Of a stretch of DNA of 8,788 nt, positions 1-4,901 are shown in pieces. The stretch spans positions 1 to 8,788 of the forward strand of contig CBDUSP010000062.1 in the NCBI GenBank assembly GCA_965370365.1. The letters run 5' to 3'. Position numbers and translations under genes: made by a program. This DNA is from DAIDHZ01 sp965370365. GTDB lineage: Bacteria > Chlamydiota > Chlamydiia > Chlamydiales > SM23-39. How positions within the stretch are numbered: position 1 is the first letter of the stretch; every line of letters begins with the position of its first letter. The notes under the pieces were generated by a model. That model saw nothing but the letters and a program-made list of their open reading frames with translations. It did no database searches and had not been told where the DNA came from.

Positions 1-90
1 CAAGCCTGTTTCCGTTCAAGTTTTATCCTGCCGCAGCGTCAGCTGCGATCCTGCCGGCGTAGCCTACTGCCAAGCGAAGCGGATCCTGTT
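1..90. repeat. Interspersed repeat, copy 1 (cut by window edge)
   Basis: Positions 25-90 match 2003-2066 at about 56 of 66 positions, with one 2-nt gap. Each copy holds three ATCCTG/A blocks (here at 25, 48 and 83) and short dyads. The first dyad is GCAGC-GTCA-GCTGC (33-46). In the other copy it is GCCGC-GTTA-GCGGC, so both arms changed together. Similarity continues leftward to about base 7, and the window edge cuts off whatever terminal repeat it had. It lies just 3' of the minus-strand gene at 105-515. On the minus strand both copies stay open and would encode AVG-x-AGRIAA-x-AA-x-G followed by a stop. Confidence 0.75.
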
Positions 91-104
91 CATTTTTTAA
101 TGCG

Positions 105-515
105 TTAGTCCTGAAGAGGCCCGTCTGAAAGAGGCCCGTCTGAGTCTCTTTGGGGATCTTGTTTTTCAGGTGGTTTCGCGCTAGGAGAAGCTGTTGTGCT
201 ATTCCCGTGTCGATCCATGGAGGTTGTCGTAGAGGAGGGGTCTTCGTCGTCGTAGATTTCATCATCGGGAAAACCTGAAGAAGAAGTGCTCGGAAGGCCT
301 CCAACTGGATGCGTTGTTGCTTCCTCACTACTGTGTCTATCGTTTCCCTCACAAACACAGGTTCCGTAGAAAGTTGTAAATATAGCTAAGGCACTGCCTC
401 CAACTCGTGTTAGAGCTGTTTTGTCTTCGAGTAGCCAGTATGCAATTACTCCTGCAGCTGTACCGTAAAGGAGGGCATTTGTACTTGGAAGGGAATTTTG
501 GCTAGAGGATATCAT
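105..515 (-). CDS. Inc-like small membrane protein with disordered acidic tail
   Basis: This is a 136-aa protein of no family I recognise. Two short hydrophobic segments, about residues 14-29 and 38-54, are separated by only eight polar residues (EDKTALTR). This is the bilobed hairpin layout known from chlamydial inclusion-membrane (Inc) proteins. There is no cleavable signal peptide. After a CVC motif (53-55) the rest (about 58-136) is rich in Ser, Thr, Pro and Asp and looks disordered. It ends in a tandem pentapeptide, SDGPL-SDGPL (125-134), encoded by a 15-bp tandem duplication. The start is supported by AAGGA 8 nt upstream and by a promoter at 550-577. It is transcribed divergently from the PagL-like gene. 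The Inc assignment is inference from hydropathy only; an ordinary inner-membrane protein is the alternative. Confidence 0.7.
   Translation of the reverse strand: MISSSQNSLPSTNALLYGTAAGVIAYWLLEDKTALTRVGGSALAIFTTFYGTCVCEGNDRHSSEEATTHPVGGLPSTSSSGFPDDEIYDDEDPSSTTTSMDRHGNSTTASPSAKPPEKQDPQRDSDGPLSDGPLQD
116..145. repeat. 15-bp tandem duplication in coding sequence
   Basis: Two units beginning GAGGCCCGTCTGA lie at 116-130 and 131-145 and differ only in their last two bases. They are in frame on the minus strand and duplicate the pentapeptide SDGPL at the C-terminus of the 105-515 protein. Confidence 0.85.
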
Positions 516-549
516 AATTGCTTTTCCTTAGAGGAGTTTCTGAAGGGAG

Positions 550-577
550 ATTTTATCAACACGGTTGTTTTTTTCAA
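550..577 (-). promoter_or_regulatory. Predicted sigma70-type promoter of the 105-515 gene
   Basis: Read on the minus strand, the -35 is TTGAAA (572-577) and the -10 is TAAAAT (550-555), with a 16-nt spacer. Expected transcription start is near 543, giving a leader of about 28 nt that contains the AAGGA ribosome-binding site. Confidence 0.55.
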
Positions 578-636
578 ATGGATAAATTTCAAGAGTTGAT
601 TCGATAGGTTTTCTTGTGCAAAATGGTTTGGTGCAA

Positions 637-1197
637 ATGAAGAAAAAGACAAAATCCCTTGTTATTTTTTGGAGCGCTCTATTTACGAGTCCCTTGGCTC
701 TTGAAGCAGCACCCCCTCCAGATTATCTTTCTTTTGCAACGGGAGTTTATAATCTTCTTCATCCAAAGTGGCGCACGTGGGAATTTGATCTTGAGTACAA
801 ATTTCACTTGCGCTGTTTAAAATCTCCAAATAGATACCTAGAGTTTCGTCCTTTGGTTGGTGCTTTGCTGACTTTAAAAGGAACGAAGTACTTCTATTTA
901 GGTTTGAACTTCGATCTTCTTTTTTTCGATCATCTTCTTTTTGCGCCCGGCTTTGCAGCTGGTTATTTTTCCAAGGGTAACGGCAGAGATTTGGGCTATC
1001 CGATTGAATTTCGAAGTGGGGTAGAGTTCGCCTGGCAGTTTTCTGATGCGCGCCGTTTAGGGGTCCACTTCTATCATTTATCGAATGCAAGTATCGGAAG
1101 AAGAAATCCAGGGGAGGAGTCTTTGGTTATCTTTTATGATATTCCTCTCGTTAAGGGATTCCCTTTTGGAGGGGATGCCTCAACCCTCTCTCGTTAG
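637..1197 (+). CDS. PagL-like lipid A 3-O-deacylase / acyloxyacyl hydrolase barrel
   Basis: This predicted outer-membrane enzyme would remove the 3-O-linked acyl chain from lipid A. Numbering is from the ATG at 637 (186 aa). A Lys-rich N-terminus and hydrophobic stretch form a signal peptide, probably cut near residue 24 (ALEA/AP). The mature part alternates aromatic and aliphatic residues like a small eight-strand barrel, the usual size of PagL. The signature HLSN...NPGEES gives His147, Ser149 and Glu161. The spacing (+2, +14) equals that of the known Pseudomonas PagL triad H126/S128/E140. An in-frame GTG at 616 with GATAGG upstream is an alternative start. ATG 637 is preferred because it opens directly onto MKKK and the signal peptide, although its Shine-Dalgarno is poor. 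The C-terminus (STLSR) lacks the terminal aromatic typical of many barrels. Confidence in the family is good; substrate specificity is inferred. Confidence 0.82.
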   Translation: MKKKTKSLVIFWSALFTSPLALEAAPPPDYLSFATGVYNLLHPKWRTWEFDLEYKFHLRCLKSPNRYLEFRPLVGALLTLKGTKYFYLGLNFDLLFFDHLLFAPGFAAGYFSKGNGRDLGYPIEFRSGVEFAWQFSDARRLGVHFYHLSNASIGRRNPGEESLVIFYDIPLVKGFPFGGDASTLSR

Positions 1198-1244
1198 GGA
1201 GATACTCCTAAGTGGATTGGATGTCAAAGTAACTTCACTTCGTG

Positions 1245-1877
1245 TCACTGTACGAAGCAGCTGCACTCAGGGGTCTGAGGCTCTTGACTGGAGGGGTGTG
1301 TGTGTTCTGCATCTGCACTTTGGTTTTCGTAGCTAGTCGTTGTCTCGTCAACGTGTTGTGATGGCTTCTCTGAAGATAACTCTGTGTTTGTTGGAGCGGG
1401 GGAATCTGAGGTCTGAGTCCCTTGATTGGGTGTGTGTGTGTGTCCTGCATCTACAGTTTGGTTTTCGTCGCTATCTGGATCTCTTCCAAACTCATGTAGC
1501 AGACATTCGGAAAAACCGGAGAAGGCCAGATCTCTGTTGGGCGGGAGAGAGTTGTCTGTGATAATGTTTGAGATCCTTTGACTTTTGTCATCTGTTTCGG
1601 GGTCTAGAGGGGTCATTCCCTCCTTCTCCAGAAGCTTTGCGTAAGCATTTGCTTGAGTCCTTTTTTCCCACTGATCAAACCTCTCCTCTTCTGTTTCTTC
1701 CTTGGGGGAAGTCGGCGGAATGGGTGGCCCTGACTCTGTCAGGGGAGGGTAGGGATTTTCAGGAGTGTTATCGATTGAGCGGGGCCCGTCTACTGGGAGC
1801 TCACCTGGAATGAGACTGAGTAGATTGGATTGATTTGGGGAGTCTATGAAATGAGGTGGGGCAGTTGATGGTGTCAT
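1245..1877 (-). CDS. Disordered Pro/Ser/Thr-rich protein with C-terminal CaaX box (CFVQ)
   Basis: This 210-aa protein belongs to no family I recognise. It opens with MTPSTAPP and has no signal peptide or membrane segment. A Pro-rich part (about 40-58, including PPLTESGPPIPP) precedes a charged, probably helical stretch (about 58-87, KEETEEERFDQWEKR). The C-terminal third contains a duplicated block: ENQTVDAGHTHTP starts at residue 138 and ENQSADAEHTHP at 184, an offset of 46 codons. The last residues are ECSCFVQ. The final four, Cys207-Phe-Val-Gln, fit the Ca1a2X rule for protein farnesylation, with Cys205 available for palmitoylation. The start has AAAAGG just upstream and a promoter at 1903-1931. 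It resembles the proteins at 2183-2710 and 7118-7720 in opening, composition and Cys tail. A secreted, host-lipidated effector is inference. Confidence 0.8.
   Translation of the reverse strand: MTPSTAPPHFIDSPNQSNLLSLIPGELPVDGPRSIDNTPENPYPPLTESGPPIPPTSPKEETEEERFDQWEKRTQANAYAKLLEKEGMTPLDPETDDKSQRISNIITDNSLPPNRDLAFSGFSECLLHEFGRDPDSDENQTVDAGHTHTPNQGTQTSDSPAPTNTELSSEKPSQHVDETTTSYENQSADAEHTHPSSQEPQTPECSCFVQ
1272..1479. repeat. 138-bp-offset direct repeat inside the CFVQ-tail gene
   Basis: The block starting GGTCTGAG at 1272 recurs from 1410, running through the GT tract, CTGCATCT and GGTTTTCGT. The offset is 138 bp, so the duplication is in frame (46 codons) and produces the doubled ENQ...HTH segment in the protein. 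The two copies have diverged by substitutions and small indels around the GT tracts. Confidence 0.75.
1430..1443. repeat. (GT)7 dinucleotide tract in coding sequence
   Basis: Seven uninterrupted GT units lie here. A sister tract of five units is at 1296-1305 in the other half of the duplication. On the coding strand they read (AC)n and encode the His-Thr-His-Thr part. Gain or loss of one unit would shift the frame before the Cys tail. Confidence 0.85.
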
Positions 1878-1902
1878 TATTACCTTTTATTTGTTTTTAA
1901 TT

Positions 1903-1931
1903 ATTTTAACACTTATCTAGAAATAAGTCTA
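1903..1931 (-). promoter_or_regulatory. Predicted promoter of the CFVQ-tail gene
   Basis: Minus strand: -35 TAGACT (1926-1931), 17-nt spacer, -10 TAAAAT (1903-1908). The transcript would start near 1896, leaving a leader of about 19 nt with the AAAAGG ribosome-binding site. The -10 sits in the 11-mer TTAAAATAATT, which recurs at 1958-1968 and around the -10 of the 7118-7720 gene (7834-7844). Confidence 0.5.
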
Positions 1932-1945
1932 GATAGCCATAAGTG
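1910..1945. promoter_or_regulatory. Inverted repeat overlapping the promoter (operator-like)
   Basis: TATCTAGA (1914-1921) and TCTAGATA (1928-1935) form a perfect 8-bp dyad around AATAAG. Outer arms CACTT (1910-1914) and AAGTG (1941-1945) extend it after a short interruption. The dyad covers the predicted -35 and spacer, where a repressor would sit. It has no T-run on either side, so a terminator is less likely. Confidence 0.5.
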
Positions 1946-1972
1946 CGGTTAGTAGTAATTATTTTAATCTGT

Positions 1973-2124
1973 ACCGGACAAAAATGTTTCCCCTCGAGAC
2001 CTATCCTGTTGCCGCGTTAGCGGCGATCCTACCGGCGGAGCCTACTGCCACGAAGCGTATCCTGTTACTTTTCCTCCCAAGGACTTGGCTTTCCAAGTCC
2101 GTTTCTATTCAATTTTTGTCCGGT
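1973..2124. mobile_element. MITE-like element with 13-bp perfect terminal inverted repeats
   Basis: ACCGGACAAAAAT (1973-1985) and its exact reverse complement ATTTTTGTCCGGT (2112-2124) bound 152 bp that encode nothing recognisable. Inside are the repeat core shared with the left edge (2003-2066), the dyad GCCGC-GTTA-GCGGC (2011-2024) and a second perfect hairpin, GGACTTGG-CTTT-CCAAGTCC (2081-2100). No clear target-site duplication flanks it (GT before, GC after). The size, inverted ends, lack of coding capacity and second copy fit a non-autonomous mobile repeat. A structured RNA or a protein-binding repeat is the alternative. Confidence 0.6.
2003..2066. repeat. Interspersed repeat, copy 2 (core)
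   Basis: This is the counterpart of 25-90, inside the MITE-like element. It has ATCCTG/A blocks at 2003, 2026 and 2059, and the same order of dyads. The invariant inner part is AGCCTACTGCC (2039-2049). Both copies lie downstream of the 3' end of a minus-strand gene for a disordered-tail protein. Confidence 0.75.
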
Positions 2125-2170
2125 GCGGAGGAATTTTGGTCGAAGAGCTGGCGAATGAATTGATCAGTGT

Positions 2171-2182
2171 CTCCTTAAGGAG
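2171..2182. other. Perfect 12-bp palindrome abutting a stop codon
   Basis: CTCCTTAAGGAG is self-complementary and touches the TAG stop of the 2183-2710 gene. It has no loop and no T-run, so a terminator is doubtful. Its function is unknown. Confidence 0.3.
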
Positions 2183-2710
2183 CTATGGGCAACAGGAACA
2201 ACAACCTTTTTCTTTGGCGGGGGGTCGTGGATTATCAATTGTATCGGCTTTAGAATCCATCCTCGTTACTTGAGGGATTGGTCCGGTTTTATAAGCCTCG
2301 GGATTGCTGCTCTGGTTTAGAGACTCTGCTTGAGAATCTGGGTTTCCCCCGGAGGATTTGTTGTCCAGATCGACTTTAATTATTGTCTGATTAGTCTCTG
2401 GAGGGACAGGTTCGCTTGCTCCTGAAGAGTTCATAGTCTCCGAATCAGGTAAGGTTGTCTCGGGGGAGTCATTGGGCGAACCGCCTGGGTTGTTGAAACC
2501 AACCCTTTCATCGTTCGGGTCTAGAGTCCCTATTGAAGAGTTAGAGGGTTTAGGCACGTGACTCTTCTCTTCAACCAGCGGTTCTAAGACTGTCTCCCCA
2601 ATGGTGTGGGGAATATTTTCCTCGCTGCTCGCTCTCTCCTCTTCTGTTGGGAGGGTAGAAGCTCGGTTATGAAAGCTTGGGAGGTAGGGTGGTTGTACGG
2701 GGGAAGTCAT
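2183..2710 (-). CDS. Disordered acidic protein with poly-Cys tail (CCSCCP)
   Basis: This 175-aa protein belongs to no family I recognise. It opens with MTSPVQPPYLPSF, has no signal peptide or membrane segment, and is dominated by Pro, Ser, Asn, Glu and Asp, so it is probably disordered throughout. Its only cysteines are the four in the last six residues (170, 171, 173, 174), after the basic stretch KEK: KEKGCCSCCP. This resembles palmitoylated or Rab-like double-Cys tails of eukaryotic membrane-anchored proteins, but it is not a CaaX box. The start has AGG 6 nt upstream and a strong promoter at 2853-2881 with a leader of about 135 nt. Relatives by layout are at 1245-1877 and 7118-7720. Metal binding or disulphide cross-linking by the Cys cluster are alternatives to lipidation. 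Confidence 0.78.
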   Translation of the reverse strand: MTSPVQPPYLPSFHNRASTLPTEEERASSEENIPHTIGETVLEPLVEEKSHVPKPSNSSIGTLDPNDERVGFNNPGGSPNDSPETTLPDSETMNSSGASEPVPPETNQTIIKVDLDNKSSGGNPDSQAESLNQSSNPEAYKTGPIPQVTRMDSKADTIDNPRPPAKEKGCCSCCP

Positions 2711-2852
2711 CTTGAACCTATTTGTAGGGAATTGTTTTTTAGAGCAGCTCCTTATTGCAAACGACGATATCCTACTCTAAGTTTACCATCCAACGCAAGG
2801 TTACTTTGATGTTCTGTTTCCGCGCCTCTTAGGTAAAAAGCTTAACGCACTG

Positions 2853-2881
2853 ATTATAAGTAAGTTGCACCAGTCTGTGAA
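2853..2881 (-). promoter_or_regulatory. Predicted strong sigma70 promoter of the 2183-2710 gene
   Basis: Minus strand: -35 TTCACA (2876-2881), 17-nt spacer, -10 TATAAT (2853-2858, perfect consensus). Transcription would start near 2846, giving a leader of about 135 nt before the ATG at 2710. I see no clear fold in that leader. It is back to back with the plus-strand promoter at 2955-2983, and together they explain the roughly 300 bases without a gene. Confidence 0.65.
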
Positions 2882-2954
2882 AGGAGTTTGGATCTGTTGG
2901 TAATAGTTTTTAATAGCGTTGATTTATTTGTGCTTAATTTCTGTGGGTTTATTG

Positions 2955-2983
2955 TTGAATAATAATGTAATTTTAATTATAAC
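2955..2983 (+). promoter_or_regulatory. Predicted promoter of the hydrolase/barrel operon
   Basis: -35 TTGAAT (2955-2960), 17-nt spacer, -10 TATAAC (2978-2983), in a very AT-rich stretch. Transcription would start near 2990, about 20 nt before the ATG at 3011. The ribosome-binding site there is weak (TTTGGG). Confidence 0.5.
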
Positions 2984-3010
2984 TAATATTAGAGATGGTT
3001 TGGGTTTGTT

Positions 3011-3994
3011 ATGGCTAAAGAGCTTCCCTTTGATCCTTTGCCCTTATTTGGGGATCCCCATGTGCAGACGTTCCTTTCTACGTCTACGTGGTGGATTCAA
3101 GAACACAGCTCAGATACGCAGCTGATCCCTCTTTCCGATGGGGATAAACTGACTATGGAGTTGGTCACTCCAGAAAATTGGGAAGAGACCGATATCACCG
3201 TTTTGTGTGTTCATGGGCTTTGTGGCTCTCATCACTCATCTTATTTGCTAAGACTTGTCAATCATTTGACTCCTTTAGGAGTGAAAACGGCTCGTTTTAA
3301 TATGAGAGGTTGTGGATCAGGAAAAGGGCTTGCAAAAGACATTTACCATAGCGGCCGCAGCGAAGATGTGTTTGAGGCGATCAAAGCTTTAAAAGAAGAA
3401 TTTCCCGACTCTCCGATTGTTTTAGTTGGATTTTCTCTTGGGGGAAATATCGTTTTAAAGCTTGCGGGGGAGTTAGGCTCTTTAGGGGAGCCTTTTCTAG
3501 ATCAAGTTATTGCAGTCGGTCCCCCCGTGGATCTTATGGCAAGTATGGAACTTGCAAAAGAGGCTGGAAACGGAGCTTATGAGAGATACTTTTACCGTTT
3601 ACTTCGAGATGAAGTTCATGAAAGACACAGGATGTTTGAAGAGTTGCCTCCTATTAATCTGCCGAAAGACTTAACCCTTTTTGAGTTTGATCAGATATAC
3701 ACTGCGCCAATTGTTGGGTATTCGGACGTTCTCGAGTATTATGCAAGCTGCAGCGCGATTCACTATATCGAGGAGATTGCTATTCCCTGTAGAATCCTCT
3801 TTTCTGAGGACGATCCGATTATTTCTCATCAAATGCTAGATTCCTACAATCTTCCTCCTCACGTTGAGGTCTACAAAACAAAGAAAGGGGGACATATAGG
3901 ATTTTTAGGGAACCCCGCCTCCGAGCGAGGTCTTTTTTGGCTCAATTCCGTTCTCGGTGAATGGATTTTAGGGAACGAGGATGAAGTTTCTTAA
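3011..3994 (+). CDS. YheT/ABHD-type alpha/beta-hydrolase
   Basis: This 327-aa protein has the usual length for the COG0429 (YheT) group, whose eukaryotic relatives are ABHD1/ABHD3-type lipases. Family members are esterases or lipid hydrolases; the substrate is unknown here. An N-terminal PFxPLPLFGDPHVQT segment (6-20) is typical of the group. Next come the oxyanion-loop motif VHGLCGSHHSSY (67-78), NMRGCGSG (97-104), the nucleophile elbow GFSLGG with Ser142 (140-145), an acid in SEDDP (267/268) and the catalytic His295 in GGHIGFLG. No signal peptide is present, so it is probably cytosolic. Its 3' end overlaps the next gene by 14 bp, so the two are likely co-transcribed. The ATG at 3011 follows a promoter by about 20 nt but has no good Shine-Dalgarno. 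Confidence 0.9.
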   Translation: MAKELPFDPLPLFGDPHVQTFLSTSTWWIQEHSSDTQLIPLSDGDKLTMELVTPENWEETDITVLCVHGLCGSHHSSYLLRLVNHLTPLGVKTARFNMRGCGSGKGLAKDIYHSGRSEDVFEAIKALKEEFPDSPIVLVGFSLGGNIVLKLAGELGSLGEPFLDQVIAVGPPVDLMASMELAKEAGNGAYERYFYRLLRDEVHERHRMFEELPPINLPKDLTLFEFDQIYTAPIVGYSDVLEYYASCSAIHYIEEIAIPCRILFSEDDPIISHQMLDSYNLPPHVEVYKTKKGGHIGFLGNPASERGLFWLNSVLGEWILGNEDEVS

Positions 3995-4901
3995 AATCTT
4001 TTTTCTCTTCTCATCAACGGTTTTTGGGGCGAATGCAGAACCTTGGTTTACTGGACCTCTTTTAGCTCCTTCTGCAAAAACAGTATACCCTGGACATGTA
4101 AAGTTTCAGCCCTATTTCGAAAACACCATTAAACTCGCGCGCTACGACTCAAGTTGGCAGTTGCAAAGTAGAAAGCAGTTTTATACTGGAATGCTGCGCG
4201 TTAAGACAAAGGTAGGGCTTCTTGATCGGCTTGATTTTCAGTTCACCCCTCGTGTGATTCTTGAAAAGACGCAAGGACAGCAGTCAATAAACTTTGGTGA
4301 TCTTCCAATTGGACTCAATATTCAAGTGTTACGACCAAAAACGCAAGAAGAGGGCCCTTTTGTCAAACTCCTTCTTAGAGCCAATATTCCAACAGGAGAT
4401 TACCAAGACCTAAACACGCATAAAGAAAGAACGGATATGACAGGATCGGGAAGTTGGTTTCCAGGGGGTGGTTTTTCTTTTTCAAATCTTTGGCATTTTT
4501 CTAAACGTCATTTTCTTGAATTTCGCCTGGTCTCTGAGTATCGCTTTGGAGTCCCTGTTTCTGTAAAGGGACTCAACGCCTATGGAGGAGAAAAAGGCAC
4601 AAAAGGGAGAGTTTTTCCAGGAAATCGCTTTTATGTGAATGGAGCCGTACAATACAGCTTCACGCAACGATGGGCTTTTGCGTGCGATTTCATCTATTCC
4701 CATTCTGGTCGAAATCGGTTTTCTGGGAAAAAGGGAGATCTTATAAAAAAAGCGTCCAGCGATCTATTTAGCTTAGCGCCTGCCATTGAGTACAATTGGA
4801 GTCAGCGTTTTGGAGCTATTGCTGGTGTTTGGTTTAGCTTGGCCGGTAGGAATGCAGATCTGTTTATCAACCCAATGCTTTCTTTTACGGCTTATTTTTA
4901 G
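3981..4901 (+). CDS. Secreted outer-membrane beta-barrel protein (transporter-like)
   Basis: This is a 306-aa protein. A signal peptide (1-19, ending ANA/EP) leads to a mature chain of alternating polar and hydrophobic residues with many aromatics. It ends in AYF, with the C-terminal Phe expected for BAM-assembled barrels. About 12 amphipathic strands seem possible from the pattern. Conserved-looking pieces include RLDFQFTPRV, LLLRANIPTGDY and PAIEYNW. These recall the family annotated as MetA-pathway phenol-degradation / putative transporter barrels, but I cannot confirm this. The start overlaps the hydrolase gene by 14 bp and has AGGGA upstream, suggesting translational coupling. Its TAG overlaps the stop codon of the convergent rtcB by 4 bp, so there is no room for a separate terminator. 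Confidence 0.8.
   Translation: MKFLKIFFLFSSTVFGANAEPWFTGPLLAPSAKTVYPGHVKFQPYFENTIKLARYDSSWQLQSRKQFYTGMLRVKTKVGLLDRLDFQFTPRVILEKTQGQQSINFGDLPIGLNIQVLRPKTQEEGPFVKLLLRANIPTGDYQDLNTHKERTDMTGSGSWFPGGGFSFSNLWHFSKRHFLEFRLVSEYRFGVPVSVKGLNAYGGEKGTKGRVFPGNRFYVNGAVQYSFTQRWAFACDFIYSHSGRNRFSGKKGDLIKKASSDLFSLAPAIEYNWSQRFGAIAGVWFSLAGRNADLFINPMLSFTAYF

Noticed and set aside
23..358. A 111-codon minus-strand frame ending in the repeat
   Set aside because: It overlaps the 105-515 gene in another frame, and its end is only the repeat's open frame. The 105-515 reading has the promoter, ribosome-binding site and membrane hairpin.
1238..1257. CTTCGT...ACGAAG hairpin at the end of the CFVQ-tail gene as a terminator
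   Set aside because: It is a 6-bp stem with no T-run in either direction and mostly lies in the coding region.
2171..2182. AAGGAG in the CTCCTTAAGGAG palindrome as a ribosome-binding site for a hidden small gene
   Set aside because: On the plus strand the next ATG is only 2 nt away, and on the minus strand no start codon is suitably placed.
2085..2273. A 62-codon plus-strand open frame over the 3' end of the 2183-2710 gene
   Set aside because: It starts inside the second hairpin of the MITE-like element, has no ribosome-binding site, and runs antisense over the Cys-tail gene.
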